A stretch of DNA of 64,000 nt from Anaerolineae bacterium. Its GTDB lineage: Bacteria; Chloroflexota; Anaerolineae; Anaerolineales; Anaerolineaceae. The notes below the pieces were generated by a model. It searched no databases, was not told the DNA's origin, and saw only the letters and a program-made list of their open reading frames with translations. Positions 1-7,310 of this stretch are shown here, piece by piece (position 1 is the stretch's first letter; every line of letters begins with the position of its first letter). The stretch covers positions 1-64,000 of the forward strand of contig JABLXC010000010.1 of the NCBI GenBank assembly GCA_013178185.1. Direction: 5' to 3'. The position numbers and the translations under genes are program-made.

Positions 1-190
1 TATAAAACCGCGAGGCGCTGCCTCGCCACCGGGCTCACGGGGAACAGAGTCTGGGTGGGGTGGGGACCAAAAACAAGGGAAAAACAGCGGAAAAATGGAG
101 AAAATACCATTATTGAAGGGTTGACCGGTAGACCGGTTTGCCGGTATAATTCTCATATCAACTCGGGGCTTGCCCCAATCACCGTGAGGT
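1..190 (+). repeat. 3' part of structured module, copy 1
   Basis: This stretch is collinear, with no insertions or deletions, with 4899-5088 and 8165-8354. It is therefore the right-hand end of a third copy of the ~740 bp module seen complete at 4345-5088 and 7615-8354; the rest lies outside the window. It ends in the promoter and leader at 121-190 that precede the small gene at 198. Confidence 0.9.
121..190 (+). promoter_or_regulatory. Regulon promoter plus leader hairpin (copy 1)
   Basis: The -35 TTGACC (121-126) and -10 TATAAT (145-150) are 18 bp apart, close to the sigma-70 consensus. The spacer carries repeated CCGGT half-sites, a likely operator. The expected transcript starts near 157 and opens with GGGGCTTGCCCC (165-176), a 4-bp stem with a CUUG tetraloop. 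Then comes CCGTGAGGT (182-190), which includes the ribosome binding site for the gene at 198. The same arrangement recurs at 2413, 5019 and 8285. Confidence 0.85.
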
Positions 191-197
191 TCTCGAA

Positions 198-395
198 ATG
201 CCAAAATCCGATACCCAATGTCGCGAAAGAATTATTCGTTGCGGACGTTTGGCTAAGCGCGCAATGAATCACCACAAATACCAATGGGCTTACTCGTTGG
301 TTGGAGAAATACCAGGTGCTATTGGAGTAAGTATGTGGCTGCTGGTTATGGAACATGAACTTGGATTTTTGCGTTCCAAGGGTGTTGTAGTTTAA
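198..395 (+). CDS. Small protein of unknown function (65 aa)
   Basis: I do not recognise this 65-residue protein. The start is supported by the leader GTGAGGT eight bases upstream, and a conserved plasmid promoter sits directly in front. The N-terminal part is basic with several Cys and Arg residues. The middle is hydrophobic (residues ~35-52), perhaps one short membrane or amphipathic segment. It is the first gene after structured-module copy 1. About 200 bp without a gene separate it from the methyltransferase-like gene downstream. Confidence 0.55.
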   Translation: MPKSDTQCRERIIRCGRLAKRAMNHHKYQWAYSLVGEIPGAIGVSMWLLVMEHELGFLRSKGVVV

Positions 396-531
396 CGGTT
401 GACAAAAACTGTTGATGGAAATTGCGTATCAACTATTCCCATCTAGATCCGAAACACAAAAGTGCTGGAAGCTAATGGATGGAACAAAAGACGTAGTATG
501 TAGAGCAAAAGCGCGAAAGGATATTTTTAAT

Positions 532-557
532 AGGGGAACTAGCTGGGTAGTTCCCCT
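532..557. other. 10-bp stem hairpin before leader copy 2
   Basis: The arms AGGGGAACTA (532-541) and TAGTTCCCCT (548-557) are a perfect inverted repeat with a 6-base loop. It lies directly upstream of the leader at 563-591, where the other copies carry the TTGACC/TATAAT promoter. There is no T-run, so it does not look like a standard terminator. It could be an operator or part of a longer structured leader. Confidence 0.7.
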
Positions 558-562
558 GATAA

Positions 563-591
563 CTCGGGGCTTGCCCCAATCACCGTGAGGT
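563..591 (+). promoter_or_regulatory. Leader hairpin without consensus promoter (copy 2)
   Basis: It carries CTCG, the GGGGCTTGCCCC hairpin (566-577) and CCGTGAGGT just ahead of the ATG at 599. No TTGACC/TATAAT pair lies upstream, so transcription comes from elsewhere. Possible weak -10 sequences lie around 521-530. Retention of the leader without its promoter argues for an RNA-level role. Confidence 0.75.
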
Positions 592-598
592 CAAATCG

Positions 599-2284
599 AT
601 GTCAGCAGTTGAAACAAGATCGTTCACAACCCGTCAACTAGTAAAGTTAATTGAGGAAGACAATTCCGATTTCGAATACTACCCGACAACTGAACCGATG
701 CTAAGTTGTATCAAGGCTGACATTGAAAAGGGCACGCGGGATGACTATTCCGTTCTTGATTGCGGCGCGGGTGACGGGCGCGTTCTTATGGCTCTGACCA
801 ATGGAACGCGATACGCAATTGAAAAAAGCGTTCCCCTTTTGGCGGCAATGGATAAAAGTATCTTCGTAGTCGGTACCGAGTTTGCAGAACAAACATTGAT
901 AGATAAAAAAGTATCTATCGTTTTTAGCAACCCGCCATACAGCTGTTACGTGTCGTGGGTAGTCAAGATTATCCGTGAAGCAAACGCAGGTGGTATATAT
1001 TTTATAATACCGGAGCGTTGGAAGATTTCGGAAGAAATCATGCAAGCACTAAAAAGTCGAGATGCAGACGCGAAAGCGATAGGGCACTTTGACTTCCACA
1101 ATGCTGAGCGCCAAGCACGAGCTAAGGTAGATATCGTAAGAGTAGATCTTGGGGGTATGCGCCGTCATTCTTTCGGTCACCCAGATCGAGATCCGTTCGA
1201 TCTTTGGTTTGAGGAGAACTTTAAGATACATATTGGGCGAACAGAGGAAAGCAAGTTCGAATTTGCGAGGCGAAAGAAAAGTTCACTAAATGAAAAGCTA
1301 GAGTACGCACTCGTTATAGGTTCCGATGTTGTTGCGGCACTCGTATCACTCTATCAAAGCGAGCTCGATCAGATGATGCAGAACTACAAGCGGATCGAAG
1401 AACTGGATCCAGAACTCCTGGAGGAAATGAACGTAAACATCTCAGCCCTAAAAGGTGCATTGCGACTAAAAATTGAGGGGCTGAAGGACACCTATTGGCG
1501 GGAGCTATTTGGAAAACTGGGAGTCATAACCGAAAAGCTTGCTTCAAACTCTCGCAAACGAATGCTAGAAAAACTACAAAAGCACATTCACGTTGATTTC
1601 ACCGAAACCAATGCGAGAGCGGTCGCGCTGTGGTCAATCAAAAATGGTAACGGATATTTCGATTCTCAACTTGTTGAACTGATGGAAAGCATGATCGAAA
1701 AGGCAAACGTTGTTTTGTATAAGTCTAACAACAAGATATTTACAGAGGATCAATGGCGATACATACGGCATGACGGCCGACTTGATAGATTTATGTTTGA
1801 TTATCGAATGGTGCTAACCAGGTGCGGCGGAATTAATAGGAGTACCTGGAGAAGTGAACAGACCAGCCATGGTCTGGACGTGAGAGCGGCAGAGTTTCTA
1901 GGCGACGTAATTACCGTAGCGGGCAATATAGGGTTTGATACAAGGGAAACGGATCGGGTAGAACAATTGGTTTGGAGCTCTGGGAAAAAGCATGTCTTCT
2001 ACTACAAGGACCATAGAACTGCAGAAAAAAAGCCGTTATTTGATGCTAGGGTGTACCTCAATGGGAATATACATATACGATTTAATCCGAACCTGATACT
2101 TCGTATGAATTGTGAATTCGGAAGGATCAAGGGGTGGTTAAGGGACCAGGAACACGCTGCGGACGAGTTAAGTGTTGGTGACAATCAGGCCCTTGGTGAA
2201 GATTATTTTGCTGAAATAATTAGTTCCTTCGGATCCAATTTAAAGTTGACGAAAATGGATGTACCGCTGTTGTCGATGAGTTAG
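599..2284 (+). CDS. DUF4942-type protein with N6-adenine methyltransferase-like domain
   Basis: The 561-residue protein starts at an ATG eight bases after the conserved leader. Residues 53-61 (LDCGAGDGR) match the glycine-rich S-adenosylmethionine loop, and NPPY at 111-114 is the catalytic motif of adenine-N6 DNA methyltransferases. The C-terminal two thirds resemble DUF4942, common on conjugative plasmids and ICEs. A role in modifying plasmid DNA against restriction is plausible but inferred. I see no restriction partner nearby, so an orphan anti-restriction enzyme is the best reading. Confidence 0.8.
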   Translation: MSAVETRSFTTRQLVKLIEEDNSDFEYYPTTEPMLSCIKADIEKGTRDDYSVLDCGAGDGRVLMALTNGTRYAIEKSVPLLAAMDKSIFVVGTEFAEQTLIDKKVSIVFSNPPYSCYVSWVVKIIREANAGGIYFIIPERWKISEEIMQALKSRDADAKAIGHFDFHNAERQARAKVDIVRVDLGGMRRHSFGHPDRDPFDLWFEENFKIHIGRTEESKFEFARRKKSSLNEKLEYALVIGSDVVAALVSLYQSELDQMMQNYKRIEELDPELLEEMNVNISALKGALRLKIEGLKDTYWRELFGKLGVITEKLASNSRKRMLEKLQKHIHVDFTETNARAVALWSIKNGNGYFDSQLVELMESMIEKANVVLYKSNNKIFTEDQWRYIRHDGRLDRFMFDYRMVLTRCGGINRSTWRSEQTSHGLDVRAAEFLGDVITVAGNIGFDTRETDRVEQLVWSSGKKHVFYYKDHRTAEKKPLFDARVYLNGNIHIRFNPNLILRMNCEFGRIKGWLRDQEHAADELSVGDNQALGEDYFAEIISSFGSNLKLTKMDVPLLSMS

Positions 2285-2302
2285 CGGGGGAATGAAGTTC
2301 GA

Positions 2303-2331
2303 CCCATACTGCGCTTTCAGCGCGGTATGGG
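2303..2331. terminator. Hairpin after the methyltransferase-like gene
   Basis: Inverted arms CCCATAC-t-GCGC and GCGC-g-GTATGGG flank a TTTCA loop, 20 bases after the stop codon. There is no T-run, so it may be an mRNA 3'-end stabiliser or a weak terminator. Confidence 0.5.
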
Positions 2332-2412
2332 AATGTAACGAACAAACAAGAATATTGATGGAAAAGAAGACGTAAAAATGTGGGAAGTGAGGGCTTATCT
2401 ATTGTTGAAGGG

Positions 2413-2480
2413 ATGACCATTAGACAGGTTTGCCGGTATAATTTCCCTATCAACTCGGGGTTTGCCCCAATCACCGTGAT
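2413..2480 (+). promoter_or_regulatory. Regulon promoter plus leader hairpin (copy 3)
   Basis: The degenerate -35 ATGACC (2413-2418) and TATAAT (2437-2442) are again 18 bp apart. The leader hairpin is GGGGTTTGCCCC (2457-2468), and the end reads CCGTGATGG instead of CCGTGAGGT. The change removes the usual ribosome binding site and creates an ATG at 2478 in a short frame that overlaps the real start at 2504. The downstream gene uses its own GGGAAG site instead. Confidence 0.75.
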
Positions 2481-2503
2481 GGACGATAAAACAGGGAAGT
2501 CGT

Positions 2504-2971
2504 ATGGGCGTAACTTTGTACGTAGACGGATGGAATGAACAACCCAGTACTGAAGTTCGTCGTTATTTGCTTGAAGAATATCCGGCGTTTTGTGAATCTG
2601 ATTTTTTGGGACAGGGATTTCAGTGTGACGAATTTGGACGGCACTTTGACTTCGTGACTGACTACCAAGACCCATTTCCCCAAGCATACTTTAGTGGGAT
2701 GTCATGGGAGTTAGTGTCATGCCAACTAGGATTGCGAACGGAGTTTGGCGTGGGGGATGTAGAACCGGCCGAGGTCCCAGGGTTGGTTCGTAAATGTGTT
2801 CGAATCATTAACTCCCAAGAAGCGGTAGGTTCTATGACATGTAACGCTGTGCACAATGGGAAACTTCACATCAGTGGATATGATGAATTACGCGTGAAGG
2901 GTTGTTTCGAAAGTGCGCTGAGAGTATTCCATTTTGCCTCTCAGCAACAGAGAGGTGTTTACTGGGGTTAA
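2504..2971 (+). CDS. Hypothetical protein (155 aa)
   Basis: I do not recognise this soluble-looking, slightly acidic 155-residue protein. It has six scattered cysteines and many aromatic residues. The ATG at 2504 follows GGGAAG at a good distance. It lies alone between two copies of the TTGACC promoter, so it is probably a one-gene unit of the leading-region regulon. No signal peptide, membrane segment or nucleotide-binding motif is visible. Confidence 0.6.
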   Translation: MGVTLYVDGWNEQPSTEVRRYLLEEYPAFCESDFLGQGFQCDEFGRHFDFVTDYQDPFPQAYFSGMSWELVSCQLGLRTEFGVGDVEPAEVPGLVRKCVRIINSQEAVGSMTCNAVHNGKLHISGYDELRVKGCFESALRVFHFASQQQRGVYWG

Positions 2972-2989
2972 ATGTTTTTGGTTGAAGGG

Positions 2990-3052
2990 TTGACCGTTGG
3001 AATGAGGCAGCAATAGAATGGTTTGCAGCCTCCTATTTAATCAAGTGGAGGC
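2990..3052 (+). promoter_or_regulatory. Regulon promoter without leader hairpin; ribosome-site-masking repeat
   Basis: TTGACC (2990-2995) and TAGAAT (3014-3019) are spaced 18 bp, preceded by the same TTGAAGGG block as the other copies. The GGGGCTTGCCCC leader is absent. Instead GCCTCC (3028-3033) can pair with GGAGGC (3047-3052), which contains the ribosome binding site of the gene at 3056. This could mask translation initiation. Confidence 0.65.
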
Positions 3053-3055
3053 TTT

Positions 3056-3520
3056 ATGTTACTCGACATTCATACATCGATCACCGATGTCACAGATCTA
3101 ACAGAGTTTGCCTTCATGGAAAAAACGGTAATTACAAGAGCTCCACGCCGGAAAGTTACAAAAAAGGATCTTGAATTCCTTCGCGCCTATTTTGGAAAGC
3201 AAAGACTTTCTACTGACCCAAAGTCCTCGGGACGATTCTTTGTTAATCCTGAAGATGCTGATGCACACTATGACCAGCTGTTTTATCTCCTGGAAAATAA
3301 GAACCTGTCAGGAATAGATTCCTGGATCGCAGCTTCTCTATCCAGTGACGGCCGTCGCTTGCTTTGGAGCGCAGACAAGCAATTAAAGTACAAGCGGGAA
3401 AACGCTAACCCTGTTATCTCAAGGCCGCTTGCTGATGAAGTTTTGGAGTTCACCAAGGAAAAAACTTTGACAGAAGGTATAAGGAAATTGCTCAAGATCG
3501 CCAGAAGGAAAGCGAAGTAG
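3056..3520 (+). CDS. Hypothetical basic protein (154 aa)
   Basis: The function is unknown. The ATG follows a strong GTGGAGG site. The protein is rich in Lys and Arg, with a basic C-terminal tail (residues ~137-154) and a KVTKKDLEFLRAYFGKQ segment near residue 35 that looks helical. A nucleic-acid-binding role is possible but not shown. It is followed closely by the genes at 3551 and 3840, so the three probably form one operon. Confidence 0.6.
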   Translation: MLLDIHTSITDVTDLTEFAFMEKTVITRAPRRKVTKKDLEFLRAYFGKQRLSTDPKSSGRFFVNPEDADAHYDQLFYLLENKNLSGIDSWIAASLSSDGRRLLWSADKQLKYKRENANPVISRPLADEVLEFTKEKTLTEGIRKLLKIARRKAK

Positions 3521-3550
3521 GTCTGAACCTCAGGTCGCACGGGCAGTAAA

Positions 3551-3847
3551 ATGACAAACTATATTGTAAATGCCGTTACTGATTTGTTCGTTCTGATTGA
3601 AGATACCGGAACCGGTAAATCAGTTACAAACGATGTGGTTAGAATTGTCAGAGATCTAGTCAGAACATTACCAGGTGGGCTTGAAAAAAGACGCTTGTAT
3701 TATCGCGATAGCATGAACCGATTTGATGAGATTGTGCATTCTTCCGGAGAATTCAAATCATTTGCTCCATGCACTGAAAGCCAACAATCCTTTTTTAACG
3801 GTATAGAGTTTGGAACTAAATCAGTTAAGGACCAACTACGTGAATAA
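3551..3847 (+). CDS. Hypothetical protein (98 aa)
   Basis: This is a small soluble protein of unknown function. The ribosome site upstream is weak, and the start lies 30 bases after the previous gene. Its stop codon overlaps the GTG start of the next gene (GTGAATAA), so translation is probably coupled. There are no recognisable motifs beyond an acidic and basic mixed helix-rich composition. Confidence 0.55.
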   Translation: MTNYIVNAVTDLFVLIEDTGTGKSVTNDVVRIVRDLVRTLPGGLEKRRLYYRDSMNRFDEIVHSSGEFKSFAPCTESQQSFFNGIEFGTKSVKDQLRE

Positions 3848-4298
3848 GCTGAAATCCTATCTTGCGTCAATTGCTGTGCTTTTACTATTCATTGCCATAG
3901 TATCTACTATCACTCTAGCATTATCAGAGACAATTCTATTTGATATTCGAGATATCGACGGTAAAGTAGCAAAAGCTTCGCTTAACAAAATTAGCGAGCA
4001 AGTTCCTGGGTTATCAACTATGGAGATGGATTTCATCGGTACGAAACTTTCCGCATGTTTGTTGTCTCGTAAATCCATAGGGAGCGTTTTACCGAAATCA
4101 CGTGCGCTAGTCGGCTTTGCTGGGTTGACCGAAAATGAGTTGTCTGGCGTCGTTACTGCAGTTTCGAAATCCTGCCTACAAAAATATGTCCTTGAATCTG
4201 CTACTGTCGAAGAGATGAATTCTCGAAACAGAATGTTAGGCCCTATAGCGCCTTATAGTGTAGATGAATTGGCAGTTCTCTCGGATGGTCGTTCATAA
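3840..4298 (+). CDS. Membrane-anchored hypothetical protein (152 aa)
   Basis: I place the start at GTG 3840, which follows AAGGA with good spacing and overlaps the previous stop, rather than at an in-frame ATG at 3810 that has no ribosome site. With this start the protein opens with Lys-rich residues 1-6 and one hydrophobic helix (about residues 8-30). The rest would be periplasmic or extracytoplasmic, with two or three cysteines. The function is unknown. It closes the 3056-4298 operon, just ahead of structured-module copy 2. Confidence 0.6.
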   Translation: MNKLKSYLASIAVLLLFIAIVSTITLALSETILFDIRDIDGKVAKASLNKISEQVPGLSTMEMDFIGTKLSACLLSRKSIGSVLPKSRALVGFAGLTENELSGVVTAVSKSCLQKYVLESATVEEMNSRNRMLGPIAPYSVDELAVLSDGRS

Positions 4299-4504
4299 TT
4301 CGCATCCTAAATTCTAGAAGTTCCTTATATTGTTGGTCCTACGGACTCACCTGCCCTGGCTTTGCCAGGGCAGGTGCCCGGCACAGATTTCTCGGGGCTC
4401 CCGGCGCGCTACGCGCCCCGCTCACCGCGAGAAACGCACACCGTTGGTGTGCGCCTGACGGTCTGAAGCCGGCTTGGACGACGCGCCACAGGTGGCGCTA
4501 CGAT

Positions 4505-4534
4505 AGCCCGGCAGCGATGCTACCGGGCTTTTTT
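4505..4534 (+). terminator. Rho-independent terminator inside module copy 2
   Basis: AGCCCGG and CCGGGCT form the stem, with an inner AGC/GCT, followed by six T bases. It would stop transcription from the 3056-4298 operon. Confidence 0.8.
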
Positions 4535-5018
4535 GTTGCCCAGATCCGCGGTGCGGAACTGGGTAAGGCCTCGACAAGTCGAGGTGGGCAGCGCGGTGCG
4601 CTGCGTCCGCAGAGCCAGCGCCGGTGGCAATGTTCCAGCCTCCGCACCCTTTCGCCCGTTGAAACCTTATCGCATACCTGCAGCCGATCCAGGCGCGCTG
4701 CGCTCAGTGCCGGCGATCGTTCGTTTTTTTTGAGAGGTGGGGCTTCTCAAAAAAAGCCGCTGCGATCTGGTCACTGTCCTGGATCGGCTTCAGGTATGCG
4801 ATGGCCAGGTTTCGGCGAAAGGGTGCGGAGGCTGGAACAGGTGGGATCCCACCTGGTTGTGGTTCTGGGGAAAGGAATGGCGCTGAAGCGCCAGCGTTTA
4901 TAAAACCGCGAGGCGCTGCCTCGCCACCGGGCTCACGGGGAACAGAGTCTGGGTGGGGTGGGGACCAAAAACAAGGGAAAAACAGCGGAAAAATGGAGAA
5001 AATACCATTATTGAAGGG

Positions 5019-5088
5019 TTGACCGTTAGGCCGGTTTGCCTGTATAATTCTCTTATCAACTCGGGGCTTGCCCCAATCACCGTGAGGT
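5019..5088 (+). promoter_or_regulatory. Regulon promoter plus leader hairpin (copy 4)
   Basis: TTGACC (5019-5024), an 18-bp spacer, TATAAT (5043-5048), GGGGCTTGCCCC (5063-5074) and CCGTGAGGT ending at 5088. It drives the DUF932 gene at 5097. Confidence 0.85.
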
Positions 5089-5096
5089 AGTCAACT

Positions 5097-5915
5097 ATGC
5101 GTTTCGCCAGCTTCAAGAACCCTTGTTCCATTCAATCAGTATCCCCGTTAACCGATGACCAAATGCGTAATGTTGTTCCGTCAATTTTTGCAGTTGAGCA
5201 ACATCAAAGTCGATCGGATCGCTATACATACATTCCAACAATTGACATTTTGAATGGCCTCAGAAAAGAAGGGTTTCAGCCCTTTATGGCTTGCCAGACT
5301 CGTGTAAGGGATGCCGATAAACGTGCCTTTACACGTCACATGATCCGGATGCGGCATAACAGCAAAATTGGAAAAGATTGTGTAAACGAAATCATCCTAC
5401 TCAATTCCCACGATGGTACTGCCTGCTATCAAATGATCGCAGGGACCTTTCGCTTCGTGTGCTCCAATGGCCTGGTTGTAGGTGATACCTATTCAGATGT
5501 GAAGGTACGTCACAAGGGAAATGTGCAACATAACGTGATCGAAGGAGCGTTTCAGGTGCTAGAGAGTTTCGATCGGATTGATGAAAGTCGCTCGGAAATG
5601 GAAGAACTGGTCCTTTCGGAAGATGAGCAAGAGGCTTTCGCAAAGGCGGCGATCCCGTTGAAGTACGAAGACTTGCATGTTCCCATTAAATCAGATCAGC
5701 TGCTGATGCCACGCAGACGTGCTGATACTGGAAATGATCTTTGGACCACTTTTAACTGTGTCCAGGAAAACATGATTCGCGGTGGCGTACAAGGTCGTAG
5801 CGCTAAAGGTAAATCTACGACAACAAGGCCAATCACAGGGGTTGATCAAAGCGTGAAGCTGAACCGCGCTCTGTGGACCCTTGCAGAAGAAATGAAGCGA
5901 CTGAAAAGAACTTAA
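5097..5915 (+). CDS. DUF932 family plasmid protein
   Basis: The 272-residue protein matches the DUF932 (YubP-like) family found on conjugative plasmids and phages. Typical features are the central segment around GTFRFVCSNGLVVGD (residues ~115-130) and the C-terminal TFNCVQENMIRGG. The biochemical role of the family is not established; a link to plasmid establishment or replication is often assumed. The ATG lies nine bases after the leader GAGGT. The promoter and leader of module copy 2 immediately precede it, making it the first gene of this cassette. Confidence 0.85.
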   Translation: MRFASFKNPCSIQSVSPLTDDQMRNVVPSIFAVEQHQSRSDRYTYIPTIDILNGLRKEGFQPFMACQTRVRDADKRAFTRHMIRMRHNSKIGKDCVNEIILLNSHDGTACYQMIAGTFRFVCSNGLVVGDTYSDVKVRHKGNVQHNVIEGAFQVLESFDRIDESRSEMEELVLSEDEQEAFAKAAIPLKYEDLHVPIKSDQLLMPRRRADTGNDLWTTFNCVQENMIRGGVQGRSAKGKSTTTRPITGVDQSVKLNRALWTLAEEMKRLKRT

Positions 5916-5924
5916 TTGGATGAA

Positions 5925-5948
5925 GGGGGGCTGCTATCGCAGCCTCCC
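5925..5948 (+). other. 10-bp hairpin before the 5962 gene
   Basis: A G-rich arm (5925-5934) pairs with GCAGCCTCCC (5939-5948) around a TATC loop, with one G-T pair. The ribosome site GGGAG of the next gene begins directly after it, so the hairpin may punctuate translation or processing between the DUF932 gene and the next gene. Confidence 0.6.
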
Positions 5949-5961
5949 GGGAGCATTCAAG

Positions 5962-6234
5962 ATGGTTATCGAATATGAGGATAGATACCGCATCGAGCTG
6001 GAAGGTAGGCTCACTTCCCATTTGGAACTATTAGCGGCAACGGAAAACGTTCTTATGCATCTTGAAAATGAGGACGATGGAGGACTAATTGCGCTGGGCT
6101 ACTCAGTGGAGCGTATTGCTAGAATCAAAGCACTTGACGGAGAAGGGGGCAAAACATTCTGTAAGACGGTGGCAAAGGGATTAAGCGTAGATATTGCCAA
6201 AATTAGGGAAGTGATGGATGACATTCGGCAATAG
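5962..6234 (+). CDS. Hypothetical protein (90 aa)
   Basis: I chose the ATG at 5962, which follows GGGAG by eight bases, over the in-frame ATG at 5920 that lies in the 5' arm of a hairpin. The 90-residue product is acidic in the middle and helix-rich, with no recognised motif. It lies between the DUF932 gene and a VbhA-like antitoxin gene, apparently in the same transcript. Confidence 0.55.
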   Translation: MVIEYEDRYRIELEGRLTSHLELLAATENVLMHLENEDDGGLIALGYSVERIARIKALDGEGGKTFCKTVAKGLSVDIAKIREVMDDIRQ

Positions 6235-6257
6235 GTATCTAGTTCGGAGAGCGGTTT

Positions 6258-6404
6258 ATGACGCGGAAATTCGTGGAAGAAGCAATTCAAAATGCACGGC
6301 TTGAGGGATTCGATCCAAAGCCGGAACACCTTTGCGAGTGGGAGAAATACATTCAAGGTCATCAGTCTTTGGACGAAACTGTTAAAAAGCTACAGACCAT
6401 TTAA
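6258..6404 (+). CDS. VbhA-like antitoxin (48 aa), no Fic partner seen
   Basis: This 48-residue gene has a GGAG site eight bases before the ATG. Residues 11-45 (NARLEGFDP...YIQG...VKKLQ) follow the VbhA antitoxin pattern: a short helix ending in an [S/T]xxxEG-type inhibitory motif, then two helices. VbhA proteins block Fic AMP-transferases by placing that Glu in the Fic active site. Here the Ser/Thr position is Asn (NARLEG), but the Glu-Gly is kept. No Fic protein (HPFxxGNGR) is encoded in the window, so this is an orphan or its partner lies elsewhere. The family call is from motif similarity only. Confidence 0.65.
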   Translation: MTRKFVEEAIQNARLEGFDPKPEHLCEWEKYIQGHQSLDETVKKLQTI

Positions 6405-6436
6405 GGAAATCAAAGGGAAAAGTTAGGTAAACCGCT

Positions 6437-6466
6437 TCGTGGGGCTTGCCCCAATCACCGTGAGGT
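6437..6466 (+). promoter_or_regulatory. Leader hairpin without promoter (copy 5)
   Basis: GGGGCTTGCCCC (6441-6452) and CCGTGAGGT ending at 6466 precede the ATG at 6475. No TTGACC or TATAAT lies in the 33 bases between the previous stop and this hairpin. It appears as an internal leader in a transcript started upstream. Confidence 0.75.
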
Positions 6467-6474
6467 ATTAGCCA

Positions 6475-6810
6475 ATGTACATCAACACACTGAATTGGAT
6501 CTGGTTCATTGGGTGTATGAAAATTGACGCTTCTGTTTTTCGTGCGATCGACAACAATGACCAGGCTATAGCTGTCATTAACATAATCGAGAAGGCGATC
6601 GGGGAAGAAGGATACCGCTATGGCTTTGATGTTGGCCTTACACTTTTCCCGATTTTTGAACTGCTTGGATTCTTGGAATACTACCCTGAATTTATCGATG
6701 CCTGGTTAAAAGGAGTTGATGAGGGATTACTCGAAGCGGACAGTAGAAAAATCGCCAAATGGTTTAAGGACCCTCAGATCGGTACTGACTGTGTGAGGGT
6801 ACTAGCATGA
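6475..6810 (+). CDS. Hypothetical protein (111 aa)
   Basis: Unknown acidic protein with a leader-type ribosome site (GTGAGGT) directly upstream. An alternative in-frame ATG at 6517 would remove 14 hydrophobic residues. Aromatic-rich stretches occur near residues 60-75. It overlaps the next gene by four bases (ATGA), so the two are translationally coupled. Confidence 0.6.
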   Translation: MYINTLNWIWFIGCMKIDASVFRAIDNNDQAIAVINIIEKAIGEEGYRYGFDVGLTLFPIFELLGFLEYYPEFIDAWLKGVDEGLLEADSRKIAKWFKDPQIGTDCVRVLA

Positions 6811-7256
6811 CTTCCACTCAGAATTTGCGAGCAGCCACAGCCCAACAAGGTGTGCGGGACATCCTGTCCAACTTCCGGTTACAAAACGAATGCAGCTACA
6901 CACAAATCTTGGCTAGCTTGAGCAGTGTTGGTTTCGGACTTACCTTGGAGAATGCCCACGCCTCCAACTACGCAATGATTCTTCGAGATCCAAGTGAACC
7001 TGGGAAGTTTCGATACCAGCTCTTCGACAGCTTGGGCTTCTCCACTCACGGGACTCGGGATTCAGTGGAAGATGTTATTAGGGCATTAGTTTCAATGGGC
7101 TTTAGAACGATTGCGGATCCGACGACTTTAGATAGGCTTTCCTCCACTAAAGAGTGGGCGATGGGAATGGTAAGGGTCGACGTAATTCGTCAGGTTAATA
7201 ATGGGCAAATATCCTGGGAGGAAGGCGTGAGATTGGTTCTGGAAGCCACAAAATAG
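6807..7256 (+). CDS. Hypothetical protein (149 aa)
   Basis: The function is unknown. It starts in the ATGA overlap with the preceding gene, so translation is coupled. The protein looks soluble and mixed alpha/beta. The N-terminal 30 residues look helical, and the C-terminus (GQISWEEGVRLVLEATK) resembles a short helical tail. No catalytic motif is visible. Confidence 0.6.
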   Translation: MTSTQNLRAATAQQGVRDILSNFRLQNECSYTQILASLSSVGFGLTLENAHASNYAMILRDPSEPGKFRYQLFDSLGFSTHGTRDSVEDVIRALVSMGFRTIADPTTLDRLSSTKEWAMGMVRVDVIRQVNNGQISWEEGVRLVLEATK

Positions 7257-7310
7257 GTCCACGAAACCTCTCACGGTGTTTTGTAGCATCAGAGTTATAG
7301 GGCCGGTGAT

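Larger units (their letters stand above)
4345..5088 (+). repeat. Structured noncoding module, copy 2 (744 bp)
   Basis: The sequence is nearly identical to 7615-8354 (740 bp), and its end matches 1-190. Much of it folds: a 13-bp hairpin at 4348-4376, a CTCG...CGAG unit at 4391-4431, CGCACACC/GGTGTGCG at 4435-4453, a terminator at 4505-4534, and two long nested arm pairs (4632-4656 with 4814-4838; 4671-4693 with 4778-4800). Between copies several changes preserve pairing, for example a G-C pair replaced by C-G in the first hairpin. Open frames inside it shift between copies, so it is noncoding. Confidence 0.85.

Noticed and set aside
2478-2537. Short upstream frame starting at ATG 2478
   Set aside because: Only about 20 codons in another frame. 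It comes from the GAGG to GATGG change in the leader; no evidence that it is translated.
4517-5022. Several reading frames of 66-128 codons inside module copy 2 (and the matching frames at 7784-8234)
   Set aside because: They begin in or near a terminator, overlap each other, and shift frame between the two copies because of the 3- and 1-base losses. The pairing is conserved instead, so they are shadows of a structured noncoding sequence.
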